A stretch of DNA of 9,770 bases from UBA3537 sp965658025 (GTDB lineage Bacteria; Bacteroidota; Bacteroidia; Flavobacteriales; Flavobacteriaceae): positions 1-9,770 of the forward strand of contig CBFHQL010000036.1 in the NCBI GenBank assembly GCA_965658025.1, given 5' to 3'. Of this stretch, positions 1 through 6,960 are shown piece after piece; positions within the stretch are counted from its first letter, which is position 1; each line of letters opens with the position of its first letter. Made by a program: the position numbers and the translations under genes. Under the pieces are notes generated by a model, which was not told the DNA's origin, did no database searches, and saw nothing but the letters and a program-made list of their open reading frames with translations.

Positions 1-422
1 TGCACAAAAAATGGTGTGTTCTGAATGGCATACGTATCTAAAGTGAGTACACCTGGATACTTGTTCTCTGTCCTAAAAATATAGCCAAAACGCTTTTTTA
101 AAGCATCCAATACACGCTGATGGGCATATATGGGCAAATTGCCCTGACGAAAATAAAATGGTCGTAAATCATCGATACCAGCGGTATGATCACTATGCTC
201 ATGCGTAAACAAAACCGCATCAATTCTGGTACAATTCGTTCTCAGCAGTTGTTGTCGGAAATCTGGGCCACAATCAATTAAAATTGTAAAATCGTCCCAT
301 TCCAACAGTACTGAAACCCTTAAACGTTTATCCTTTGGATTTGTGCTTAAACACACCGGATGTTGACTTCCTATAATAGGAATGCCTTGTGATGTTCCTG
401 TTCCTAAGAAAGTGACTCTCAA
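1..422 (-). CDS. MBL-fold metallo-hydrolase, N-terminal part (runs off the left edge)
   Basis: This is the first 140 codons of a metallo-beta-lactamase-fold hydrolase on the minus strand; the C-terminus lies outside the window. The protein opens with RVTFLGTGTSQGIP, the usual first strand and glycine turn of the PhnP/RNase Z-like branch. It carries the metal-binding motif HEHSDH at residues 74-79 (H74, H76, D78, H79) after the VLFT strand, and an earlier LIDCGPDFRQQ segment at about 48-58. Proteins of this type are zinc- or manganese-dependent phosphodiesterases, but the substrate of this subfamily is not evident. The start is TTG at 422-420: no ATG or GTG lies in frame near it, the conserved strand begins at residue 2, and the mRNA sequence AAAAGGA lies just upstream. 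It is divergent from the 517-1968 gene across a 94-bp gap. Family assignment is firm; the exact reaction is not. Confidence 0.9.
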   Translation of the reverse strand, partial: MRVTFLGTGTSQGIPIIGSQHPVCLSTNPKDKRLRVSVLLEWDDFTILIDCGPDFRQQLLRTNCTRIDAVLFTHEHSDHTAGIDDLRPFYFRQGNLPIYAHQRVLDALKKRFGYIFRTENKYPGVLTLDTYAIQNTPFFV

Positions 423-439
423 ATTCGTATCCTTTTTTA

Positions 440-447
440 CAAAAATA
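440..447 (-). promoter_or_regulatory. Candidate -7 element for the MBL hydrolase
   Basis: Read on the minus strand this is TATTTTTG, a full match to the Bacteroidota -7 consensus TAnnTTTG. It lies 17 bp upstream of the TTG start, so the leader would be only about ten bases. No clear TTG stands at the -33 distance, and the surroundings are A/T tracts in which such a match can arise by chance. Confidence 0.35.
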
Positions 448-459
448 AAGTATTTTTTT

Positions 460-488
460 TTGTAAACTTAGGTAAAGTTCTAACTTTG
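460..488 (+). promoter_or_regulatory. Bacteroidota-type promoter for the 517-1968 gene
   Basis: TTG at 460-462, preceded by a T run, and TAACTTTG at 481-488 are separated by 18 bp. This is the -33/-7 arrangement recognised by the primary sigma factor of Bacteroidota. Transcription would begin at about 493, leaving a leader of roughly 24 nt before the ATG at 517. Confidence 0.65.
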
Positions 489-516
489 TAAGACTCATAA
501 ACTACACACAGTAAAG

Positions 517-1968
517 ATGGAAATAACGTTAAAAGGAGATGCAAAGATTGAAAGCGTACCCTCTTTGAAAGATAAAGCTTTACGAATTAACCTCAACGAA
601 AATATTTATGGAACTTTTGCAGAAATTGGTGCTGGTCAAGAAACTGTTCGGCATTTTTTTCGTGCTGGTGGTGCTTCAGGAACTATAGCCAAAGCCATGT
701 CGGCCTATGATAAATCTTTTAGTGATGCTATTTATGGCATAGAAGATGACCGAAGGTATGTCACCGAAAACCGACTTCGAAAAATGTTGGCGCACGAAGT
801 TCGACTCATCGAAGACCGAATTTCCAGAGGAGACAACCCTAATAAAATGTTTTTTAGCTATGCGAATACCGTAACTACCATCGATTTTGCTAAACGCTAC
901 AAAGGTCATGGTTGGGTAGGTATTAAATACCAAATTGACCCCAATGAAGACTACAATGAAATCATACTCCACGTTCGCTTCAAAGAAAGTGATGCCCGAC
1001 TACAACAAGAAACTTTAGGAAAATTAGGAACAAACCTCATTTATGGTGCGTTTTATAAGCATAATCAACCCAAAAAATTACTGCGCTATTTATACGATCA
1101 TCTCAGTAAAGACCAACTTGAAATTGATACTATAAATTTTTCCGGACCCGTTTTTAAAGATGTCGACAACCGACTAATGAGTTTGCAACTGGTTAAAAAT
1201 GGAATGACCGATGCCGTTATGTTTGCACCTGATGGCAACAATGTTTTACCAGCTCGTGTGCTTTACAAAAAAAATATACTTGCCTTTAGAGGTAGTTTTA
1301 GACCTGTTACTCGAGTCAACGTGGACATGTACGAAAACTCTTTTGAGATGTTCAAAAAAGAAAATAAAGTTGACGCTGAAAAAACACAAGTTGTTTTTGA
1401 GATTACACTTTCAAACCTAAGAGCATCAGGGGGTGAGATTGATGAGCAAGATTTTATGGATCGAGCGCGCTTGCTTTGTTCGCTAGGCCAAACGGTACTG
1501 ATTTCAAATTTTCAAGAATATTACAAACTGGTGGAATATTTTAGTCAGTACTCCAAAAAGCGTATGGTACTTTCGATGGGGGTCAATAACCTCATCGATA
1601 TTTTTGATGAAAAATATTACCGACACCTTAGTGGAGGAATTTTGGAGGCCTTTGGAAAACTATTCCATAAAGATTTAAAAGTATATCTCTACCCCATGCT
1701 TGGAGAGGATGGCACCCTCATTACTAGCGAAAATTTAAAAGTTCACCCGCGTATGAAAGAGCTTTATAAGTTCTTTAAATACACAGGAAAATTAGTAGAT
1801 ATTGAAAACTACAGACCCGAAATATTGAATATCTTCTCTAGAAAAGTACTAAAAATGATTGCTAACGGCGAAGAAGGTTGGGAACCCCTACTCCCTACCG
1901 TTGTTTCCAACATGATTAGAGAACAAAAACTCTTTGGTTTTTCTGAAAAAGAAGTAGAAACCAATTAG
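517..1968 (+). CDS. Conserved hypothetical cytoplasmic protein (483 aa)
   Basis: A complete ORF of 483 residues with ATG start and TAG stop. I recognise it as a widespread flavobacterial protein of unknown function. Its N-terminal third holds the segment that looks most family-like: GAGQETVRHFFRAGGASGT at about 38-56, then AKAMSAYDKSFSDAIYG. From memory, relatives carry inconsistent names in databases, such as TonB-dependent receptor or nicotinate-nucleotide adenylyltransferase. Neither is supported here: there is no signal peptide, TonB box or plug domain, and no HxGH nucleotidyltransferase motif. The protein is charged throughout with no membrane segment, so it should be a soluble cytoplasmic protein. 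It is transcribed alone, divergent from the MBL hydrolase, and converges on bcp with a 10-bp gap and no evident terminator hairpin between them. That it is a real gene is near certain; the function is unknown. Confidence 0.9.
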   Translation: MEITLKGDAKIESVPSLKDKALRINLNENIYGTFAEIGAGQETVRHFFRAGGASGTIAKAMSAYDKSFSDAIYGIEDDRRYVTENRLRKMLAHEVRLIEDRISRGDNPNKMFFSYANTVTTIDFAKRYKGHGWVGIKYQIDPNEDYNEIILHVRFKESDARLQQETLGKLGTNLIYGAFYKHNQPKKLLRYLYDHLSKDQLEIDTINFSGPVFKDVDNRLMSLQLVKNGMTDAVMFAPDGNNVLPARVLYKKNILAFRGSFRPVTRVNVDMYENSFEMFKKENKVDAEKTQVVFEITLSNLRASGGEIDEQDFMDRARLLCSLGQTVLISNFQEYYKLVEYFSQYSKKRMVLSMGVNNLIDIFDEKYYRHLSGGILEAFGKLFHKDLKVYLYPMLGEDGTLITSENLKVHPRMKELYKFFKYTGKLVDIENYRPEILNIFSRKVLKMIANGEEGWEPLLPTVVSNMIREQKLFGFSEKEVETN

Positions 1969-1978
1969 AATTTTTGAA

Positions 1979-2431
1979 TTACTTCAAAATCTGATCGGTG
2001 TGCGCTTTCGTTTTAACTTTGGTAATCACATCTTCAATGATTCCATTTTCGTCAATCACAAAAGTAATGCGATGAATACCATCGTACTCGCGACCCATAA
2101 ACTTTTTTGCCCCCCAAACGCCATAAGCATTAATCACGGTTTTATCCTCGTCGGCCAATAAATCATAAGGAAATTCAAATTTATTTTTAAAGTTAGATTG
2201 ACGCTTTGTATTATCGGCACTAACGCCTAAAACATTATACCCTTGCGCCACAAAACGACTGTAATTGTCGCTTAAATTACAGGCCTCCAAAGTACAACCC
2301 GGAGTACTCGCTTTTGGGTAAAAGAAAAGCACCAACTTTTTGCCGCTAAAATCGGACAAACTTACGGTGTTTCCATCTTGGTTAATACTTTGAAAATCAG
2401 GTGCTTGATCGCCAATTTGTAATGTAGTCAT
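1979..2431 (-). CDS. bcp: Thioredoxin-dependent peroxiredoxin, Bcp/PrxQ type
   Basis: A 150-residue peroxiredoxin of the atypical two-cysteine Bcp/PrxQ class, which reduces hydrogen peroxide and organic hydroperoxides in the cytoplasm with electrons from thioredoxin. The sequence shows GDQAPDF at 7-13, the strand LVLFFYPKAST at 33-43 and the active site PGCTLEAC at 44-51. The peroxidatic cysteine is C46 and the resolving cysteine C51, five residues apart as usual for the class. The later segment GVWGAKKFMGREYDGIHRITFVID is also typical. Length is normal for the family. One small deviation: the usual Arg after the resolving cysteine (C-x2-R-D) is Ser here (CNLSD). It is divergent from nth with only 34 bp between starts, a pairing that fits a role in limiting oxidative DNA damage. 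Confidence 0.96.
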   Translation of the reverse strand: MTTLQIGDQAPDFQSINQDGNTVSLSDFSGKKLVLFFYPKASTPGCTLEACNLSDNYSRFVAQGYNVLGVSADNTKRQSNFKNKFEFPYDLLADEDKTVINAYGVWGAKKFMGREYDGIHRITFVIDENGIIEDVITKVKTKAHTDQILK

Positions 2432-2445
2432 ATTTAGTATATTTG
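2416..2445 (+). promoter_or_regulatory. Bacteroidota-type promoter for nth
   Basis: TTTG at 2416-2419 and TATATTTG at 2438-2445 are separated by 18 bp, a close match to the TTTG/TAnnTTTG consensus. The -33 element lies inside the first codons of the divergent bcp gene. The predicted start of transcription is about 2450-2453, only some 13-16 nt before the nth ATG. Confidence 0.7.
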
Positions 2446-2452
2446 ATATTTA

Positions 2453-2460
2453 CAAAGATA
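2453..2460 (-). promoter_or_regulatory. Candidate -7 element for bcp
   Basis: On the minus strand this reads TATCTTTG, a full match to TAnnTTTG, and it lies 21 bp upstream of the bcp ATG. The matching -33 position falls within the first codons of nth and shows only a T-rich stretch rather than TTG. The bcp and nth promoters would therefore be interleaved, so the two genes may compete for polymerase or share control. Confidence 0.5.
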
Positions 2461-2465
2461 ATCGA

Positions 2466-3116
2466 ATGACTAAAAAAGAAAAGGTAAATTTTGTTATAAA
2501 AACCTTAAATAATTTATACCCCGAAATTCCTGTCCCCTTGGACCACAAGGACCCCTACACTTTACTGATTGCCGTCTTGCTTTCTGCGCAATGTACCGAT
2601 GTTCGTGTCAATCAAATCACACCGTTGCTTTTTGCCAAAGCCGACAACCCCTACGACATGGTTAAAATGACCGTTGAAGACATCAAAACCATCATTCGCC
2701 CCTGTGGACTTTCGCCCATGAAAAGTAAAGGGATTTATGGTTTGTCTCAAATTTTGATTGAACAACACAACGGACAAGTTCCCCAAAGTTTTGAAGCTCT
2801 GGAAGCTCTTCCGGCTGTAGGACACAAAACCGCAAGTGTGGTAATGGCACAGGCCTTTGGTGTGCCTGCTTTTCCTGTGGATACGCATATTCACCGGCTT
2901 ATGTACCGCTGGAATTTATCCAACGGTAAAAGCGTAGCACAAACTGAAAAAGACGCCAAACGATTGTTTCCAAAAGCACTTTGGAACGACCTGCATTTGC
3001 AAATTATATGGTATGGCCGCGAATACTCCCCTGCCCGTGGTTGGAACCTTGATAAGGATTTGATTACCAAAACCATTGGTAGAAAGTCTGTACTAAAAAC
3101 ACAAAAAAAATCCTAA
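2466..3116 (+). CDS. nth: Endonuclease III (DNA glycosylase/AP lyase) lacking the 4Fe-4S ligands
   Basis: A 216-residue endonuclease III, the base-excision repair glycosylase and AP lyase that removes oxidised pyrimidines. It shows LLSAQCTD at 38-45, the helix-hairpin-helix LPAVGHKTA at 115-123 with the catalytic Lys at K121, and VDTHIHR at 138-144 with the catalytic Asp at D139. Length is as expected. The C-terminal C-x6-C-x2-C-x5-C iron-sulfur motif of E. coli Nth is absent: the equivalent stretch (YGREYSPARGWNLDKD, 183-198) has no cysteine, and the only cysteines in the protein are C43 and C80. I believe cluster-less Nth occurs in other flavobacteria, so this is probably a lineage trait and not decay. 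The gene is divergent from bcp, and its stop codon lies inside the terminator palindrome. Confidence 0.95.
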   Translation: MTKKEKVNFVIKTLNNLYPEIPVPLDHKDPYTLLIAVLLSAQCTDVRVNQITPLLFAKADNPYDMVKMTVEDIKTIIRPCGLSPMKSKGIYGLSQILIEQHNGQVPQSFEALEALPAVGHKTASVVMAQAFGVPAFPVDTHIHRLMYRWNLSNGKSVAQTEKDAKRLFPKALWNDLHLQIIWYGREYSPARGWNLDKDLITKTIGRKSVLKTQKKS

Positions 3117-3135
3117 ACCATGGTTTAGGATTTTT
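3106..3135. terminator. Bidirectional terminator shared by nth and the 47-aa ORF
   Basis: A perfect 30-bp palindrome: AAAAATCCTAAACCA followed at once by its reverse complement. The A run on one side and the T run on the other give a stem with a U tract in both directions. The nth stop codon (3114-3116) lies within the left arm, and the small minus-strand ORF ends at 3146, eleven bases away. It should therefore terminate both convergent transcripts. Confidence 0.85.
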
Positions 3136-3145
3136 ACTTCAAAGT

Positions 3146-3289
3146 TTAGTTTTTAAACGCTTCAAAATGTATCGCCCCATAGGAGATCATTGTGAATGCT
3201 TTGGAATAATCAAGAAGAAATTTTATGGTTTCTTCTCGTGGTTTTAATTGTTCGGAATTTGAGAGGTGTTCAGTGTAAAGTTTTGCCAT
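3146..3289 (-). CDS. Small conserved-looking hypothetical protein (47 aa) downstream of the sigma factor
   Basis: A minus-strand ORF of 47 residues with ATG at 3289-3287 and TAA at 3148-3146; it is too short for most gene-calling cut-offs. The protein begins MAKLYTEHLS, continues SEQLKPREETIKFLLDYSKA (12-31) and ends with GAIHFEAFKN. It reads as a compact, balanced soluble protein, with an amphipathic helix likely at about 18-32, and it has neither a membrane segment nor cysteines. Flavobacterial genomes hold very similar short proteins by my recollection, with the same TEETIKFLLNYSKAL-like core. It lies 64 bp downstream of the sigma factor gene on the same strand and just before a strong terminator, so the two are probably co-transcribed. 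An upstream in-frame stop supports this ATG. The function is unknown; a role linked to the sigma factor is only an inference from position. Confidence 0.7.
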   Translation of the reverse strand: MAKLYTEHLSNSEQLKPREETIKFLLDYSKAFTMISYGAIHFEAFKN

Positions 3290-3353
3290 TCGCCATTGTT
3301 TTTATTTGTGTTATACTATGGCTAACGCAAAACTTTTTAATTTATTTTATACA

Positions 3354-3941
3354 CTACTCATTTGTTAAGCTAATATTGTGTTTTTCAATCATTTTCCGAA
3401 GATTAATCAGCCCATAACGCATACGCCCCAGTGCTGTATTGATGCTCACCCCTGTGTTTTCAGAGATTTCCTTAAAGCTCATATCTTGATACATCCGCAT
3501 TTTGATGACAGACTTTTGTTCTTCCGGCAATTCATCCAACAACAAGCGCACATGATCGTTGATTTGACCATTAACAATTTTGTGTTCAACATTGGCACTA
3601 CCATCCGATAAAACAGAAAAAATATCGAAATCACCATTGTTTTTGAATTTTGGCATACGGTTGTTTTTTCTGAAATAATCGATTACCAAATTGTGTGCAA
3701 TACGCATCACCCAGGGCAAAAATTTACCTTGTTCGTTGTATTTTCCCTTTTTCAGTGTACGGATAACCTTGATGAACGTATCTTGAAAAATATCTTCTGT
3801 TGCATCGCGATCGTAAACCTTTGAGAAAATAAACCCATACAAACGTTGCTGATGTCTATTGATCAGTACCGAAAGTGCAGTTTCTTGTCCTGAAATATAA
3901 TTGGTAACGAGTTGGGCATCGCTTAAAGACCTGGTATTCAT
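3354..3941 (-). CDS. RNA polymerase ECF sigma factor (sigma-70 family, RpoE-like)
   Basis: A 195-residue sigma factor of the extracytoplasmic-function class, holding only regions 2 and 4. Region 2 spans about residues 10-92: the core-binding helix with DATEDIFQDTFIKVI (46-60) and the -10-recognition segment FLPWVMRIAHNLVIDYFRK (74-92). A linker of about 95-130 follows. Region 4 occupies about 131-187, with ELPEEQKSVIKMR (137-149) and the helix-turn-helix MSFKEISENTGVSINTALGR (154-173). Length and architecture are normal. No anti-sigma factor gene sits beside it, which is unusual for classical ECF pairs but common for this conserved Bacteroidota housekeeping-like type. The gene downstream on the same strand is the 47-residue ORF; the gene upstream, divergent, is uvrA. 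The target promoters cannot be read from this window. Confidence 0.95.
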   Translation of the reverse strand: MNTRSLSDAQLVTNYISGQETALSVLINRHQQRLYGFIFSKVYDRDATEDIFQDTFIKVIRTLKKGKYNEQGKFLPWVMRIAHNLVIDYFRKNNRMPKFKNNGDFDIFSVLSDGSANVEHKIVNGQINDHVRLLLDELPEEQKSVIKMRMYQDMSFKEISENTGVSINTALGRMRYGLINLRKMIEKHNISLTNE

Positions 3942-3958
3942 AACATTACTTATTTAGC

Positions 3959-3975
3959 CAGCACTGAGTGTGCTG
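3959..3975. repeat. Small hairpin in the sigma factor leader
   Basis: CAGCAC and GTGCTG form a 6-bp stem around the loop TGAGT, 18 bp upstream of the sigma factor ATG. If transcription begins near the -7 element at 4036-4043, this hairpin lies in the mRNA leader close to the start codon, where it could affect translation. It could also be an operator. It is short enough to be chance. Confidence 0.3.
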
Positions 3976-4035
3976 TGATTAAAAATTATTTTAAAGTAAT
4001 GTTATTCTATAAGCGTTTTATTAAAGATTATGAGT

Positions 4036-4068
4036 CAAATATAACAACATTGAAATTAAATTTCCAAA
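4036..4068 (-). promoter_or_regulatory. Promoter-like element for the sigma factor
   Basis: On the minus strand, TATATTTG at 4043-4036 matches TAnnTTTG exactly. TTTG at 4068-4065 could serve as the -33 element, though the 21-bp spacer is slightly long. Transcription from here would give a leader of about 90 nt before the ATG at 3941. Confidence 0.5.
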
Positions 4069-4145
4069 TTTTGTGTACATATTTTAATCTTAATAAGACG
4101 TTAATGTCCTTCTATTCTATGGGCAATAATAGTATCTTTACGCCT

Positions 4146-4153
4146 TATTTTTG
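4146..4153 (+). promoter_or_regulatory. -7-like element abutting the uvrA start
   Basis: TATTTTTG is a full match to TAnnTTTG and ends only four bases before the uvrA ATG, so a transcript from it would be nearly leaderless. A second near match, TATCTTTA at 4133-4140, would give a short conventional leader. Neither has a TTG at the -33 distance, so the true uvrA promoter is not settled. Confidence 0.3.
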
Positions 4154-4157
4154 CTAA

Positions 4158-6950
4158 ATGTCAAACCGCTTTTCTTCACTTCATCCTAAAGATCATATCC
4201 TTATTAAGGGCGCAAAATTGCATAATCTAAAAAATGTAGATGTAGCAATTCCAAGAAATAAATTGGTGGTGCTTACTGGGCTGTCTGGATCAGGGAAATC
4301 GAGTTTGGCATTTGATACCCTCTATGCTGAAGGGCAACGCCGTTATGTAGAAAGTTTATCGAGTTATGCGCGTCAGTTTTTAGGACGATTGCATAAACCT
4401 AATGTAGATTTTATCAAAGGAATTGCACCCGCCATTGCCATCGAACAAAAAGTAAATTCTACAAATCCACGTTCTACAGTAGGGACATCAACCGAAATTT
4501 ACGACTACCTAAAATTATTGTTTGCACGCGTAGGGATCACCTATTCCCCTATTTCGGGAGAACAGGTTAAAAAAGACAACACCACAGATGTTGTAGACCA
4601 TGTGCGTTCCTTTGATGAAGGTCAAAAATTGCTTTTACTGGCGCCCATTCATTTGGAAAAAGGCAGACAACTTGATGAAAAACTAAAAACCCTACAAAGT
4701 CAGGGTTATGCACGACTAAAATTTAAAGATAAAATAGAGCGTATAGAACACATTATTGGTATTGGTGTCGAGGCATCTGCTCTACAATTGGTCATCGATA
4801 GAATTATAGTACGTGATGAAGAGGATTTCTTTAACCGTTTGGCCGATGCTGTAGAAATCGCTTTTTATGAAGGCAAAGGTGCGTGTTCAATTGAAGATTT
4901 AGAACTTAAAACAGAACGAGAATTCAATACAAATTTTTCATTAGATGGGCAGACATTTTTAGAACCCAGCACCCATCTTTTTAGTTTTAATAATCCTTAT
5001 GGTGCGTGTCCACAATGTGAGGGCTATGGCGATGTGGTTGGTATCGATAAAACGCTTGTTATTCCCAACACTACCCTTTCAATTTATGAAAATGCTGTTT
5101 TTCCATGGCGTGGTGAAAGTATGTCTTATTACAAAAATGAATTGGTAAATAACGGACACAAATTTGATTTTCCTATTCACAAACCCTATTTTGAACTCAC
5201 TTCAAAACAAAAGCAATTGCTTTGGACTGGAAATCAATATTTTACAGGGCTTAACGCATTTTTTGAAGAATTAGAATCCAAAGCATATAAAGTCCAAAAT
5301 AGAGTGATGCTGTCCCGCTATCGCGGAAAAACAAAATGCGCTGAGTGCGAAGGCAAACGGCTTAGAAAAGAAGCAAATTATGTCAAAATCGGTGGACAAT
5401 CCATTACAGATTTGGTGGAAATGCCCATCAAAGAATTAAAAGCTTTTTTTGAAACCCTTCAACTTACGGAAAGTGAACATGAAATTGCAAAACGACTGCT
5501 GGTAGAAATCAGAAACCGTCTTCGTTTTCTATCCAATGTTGGACTTGATTATTTAACTTTAAACAGAAAATCAAACACCCTTTCAGGTGGAGAAAGTCAG
5601 CGTATCAACCTGGCAACGTCGCTTGGGAGTAGTCTTGTGGGGTCGATGTATATATTGGATGAACCAAGTATTGGATTGCACTCCAAAGACACCGAACGAC
5701 TTGTTGATGTCCTTAAAGCATTGAGAGATTTAGGCAATACCGTTATCGTGGTTGAGCACGACGAAGCCATCATGCACGCCGCAGATCATATTATTGATAT
5801 TGGACCAGAAGCTGGAAGTTTTGGCGGAGAAATTATGGCCACAGGTAATTACGCTTCTATTCTAAAAAGCAATACACTCACTGCACAATATCTTAACGGA
5901 ACCATGGCCATAGAAGTGCCCAAAAAACGACGAACTTCTAAATATGCTGTAAAAATTGAAGGTGCACGCGCCAACAACCTTAAAAACATTAATGTTGAAT
6001 TTCCATTGAATATGCTCACCGTAGTCACAGGAGTTTCAGGCAGTGGAAAAAGCACATTAGTAAAAAATATTTTATACCCAGCATTAAACAAAGAACTCAT
6101 TGGCTATGGCGAAAAACCAGGAGAATTTTCTAAACTTTCAGGTAACTTTAGTTCCGTAAAATTCATTGAATTTGTCGATCAAAACCCCATTGGACGCTCC
6201 TCCAGATCCAATCCTGTGACCTATATAAAGGCCTATGATGACATTCGTATGTTGTTCTCCAAACAAAAAATAAGCACATTAAGAGGATATCAACCCAAAC
6301 ATTTTTCATTTAATGTAGACGGCGGACGATGTCAGAGTTGTAAAGGCGAGGGTGTGGTAACCATCGAAATGCAATTCATGGCCGATGTACAACTCAAATG
6401 CGATAGTTGTGGTGGAAAACGGTTTAAAAAAGAAGTGCTAGAGGTGAAATTCAACAACAAAACCATAGACGATGTACTGAATATGACCATTGACGATGCC
6501 TTAGTATTTTTTGAAACTCATAATTGCAGTAAAATAAAAAAGAAACTTCAACCGCTTCAAGACGTTGGATTGGGCTACGTGACTCTTGGGCAAAGCTCCT
6601 CTACCCTTTCTGGTGGTGAAGCACAACGCATCAAACTTGCCTCTTTTTTGGGCAAAGGAAGTAGTAGTGATTCGGGGCTGTTTATCTTCGATGAACCTAC
6701 AACAGGTTTGCATTTTCACGACATCAAAAAACTCCTCAAATCATTCAATGCACTCATTGAACATGGTCATTCCATAATTGTGATTGAGCATAATTTAGAA
6801 CTCATCAAATCCGCCGATTTTATTATTGATTTGGGGCCAGAAGGTGGCAAAAATGGAGGACATCTAATGGCTACAGGCACGCCTGAGGAGGTCATAAAAT
6901 CAAATACATCCGTAACCGCAAAATATCTTATAGATTTATTAAGTAATTGA
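4158..6950 (+). CDS. uvrA: UvrABC system protein A (excinuclease ATPase subunit)
   Basis: A full-length UvrA of 930 residues, the damage-sensing ABC-type ATPase that loads UvrB in nucleotide excision repair. ATP-binding half I: Walker A GLSGSGKSS at 41-49, then YAEGQRRYVESLSSYARQFLG, signature LSGGESQRINLA near 475 and Walker B LDEPSIGLH near 499. Half II: Walker A GVSGSGKST near 625, zinc module C725-x2-C728-x19-C748-x2-C751, signature LSGGEAQRIKLA and Walker B FDEPTTGLH. A CxxC at C284/C287 and another at C394/C397 are kept. The CxxC that precedes C284 by about 20 residues in E. coli UvrA is missing (FNTNFSLDG stands there), so that zinc finger cannot form in the classical way; I believe this variant is common in Bacteroidota. 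The gene is divergent from the sigma factor, with 216 bp between starts. Confidence 0.97.
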   Translation: MSNRFSSLHPKDHILIKGAKLHNLKNVDVAIPRNKLVVLTGLSGSGKSSLAFDTLYAEGQRRYVESLSSYARQFLGRLHKPNVDFIKGIAPAIAIEQKVNSTNPRSTVGTSTEIYDYLKLLFARVGITYSPISGEQVKKDNTTDVVDHVRSFDEGQKLLLLAPIHLEKGRQLDEKLKTLQSQGYARLKFKDKIERIEHIIGIGVEASALQLVIDRIIVRDEEDFFNRLADAVEIAFYEGKGACSIEDLELKTEREFNTNFSLDGQTFLEPSTHLFSFNNPYGACPQCEGYGDVVGIDKTLVIPNTTLSIYENAVFPWRGESMSYYKNELVNNGHKFDFPIHKPYFELTSKQKQLLWTGNQYFTGLNAFFEELESKAYKVQNRVMLSRYRGKTKCAECEGKRLRKEANYVKIGGQSITDLVEMPIKELKAFFETLQLTESEHEIAKRLLVEIRNRLRFLSNVGLDYLTLNRKSNTLSGGESQRINLATSLGSSLVGSMYILDEPSIGLHSKDTERLVDVLKALRDLGNTVIVVEHDEAIMHAADHIIDIGPEAGSFGGEIMATGNYASILKSNTLTAQYLNGTMAIEVPKKRRTSKYAVKIEGARANNLKNINVEFPLNMLTVVTGVSGSGKSTLVKNILYPALNKELIGYGEKPGEFSKLSGNFSSVKFIEFVDQNPIGRSSRSNPVTYIKAYDDIRMLFSKQKISTLRGYQPKHFSFNVDGGRCQSCKGEGVVTIEMQFMADVQLKCDSCGGKRFKKEVLEVKFNNKTIDDVLNMTIDDALVFFETHNCSKIKKKLQPLQDVGLGYVTLGQSSSTLSGGEAQRIKLASFLGKGSSSDSGLFIFDEPTTGLHFHDIKKLLKSFNALIEHGHSIIVIEHNLELIKSADFIIDLGPEGGKNGGHLMATGTPEEVIKSNTSVTAKYLIDLLSN

Positions 6951-6960
6951 TAATCAATTA
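6944..6960. repeat. Perfect AT-rich palindrome overlapping the uvrA stop
   Basis: TAATTGAT-A-ATCAATTA has 8-bp arms around a single base and covers the uvrA TGA. It lacks a GC-rich stem, so it would be a weak terminator at best. An operator for the following gene is equally possible, and chance is not excluded in such AT-rich DNA. Confidence 0.35.

Noticed and set aside
1966..1981. Terminator between the convergent 517-1968 gene and bcp
   Set aside because: Only a short AT-rich inverted match (AATTTTTGAATT) is present, with no GC stem and no T run.
3196..3417. A 73-residue plus-strand ORF rich in hydrophobic residues
   Set aside because: It runs across the 47-residue minus-strand gene and into the 3' end of the sigma factor gene. 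It has no recognisable domain, and its hydrophobicity comes from reading AT-rich DNA antisense to real genes.
3354..3941. ECF sigma factor with its own anti-sigma factor
   Set aside because: No transmembrane anti-sigma gene lies on either side. The 47-residue ORF has no membrane segment and no zinc-binding anti-sigma motif.
3975..4157. A 60-residue ORF ending exactly before the uvrA ATG
   Set aside because: It covers the intergenic region that holds the sigma factor promoter, its composition is that of translated AT-rich spacer, and I recognise no family.
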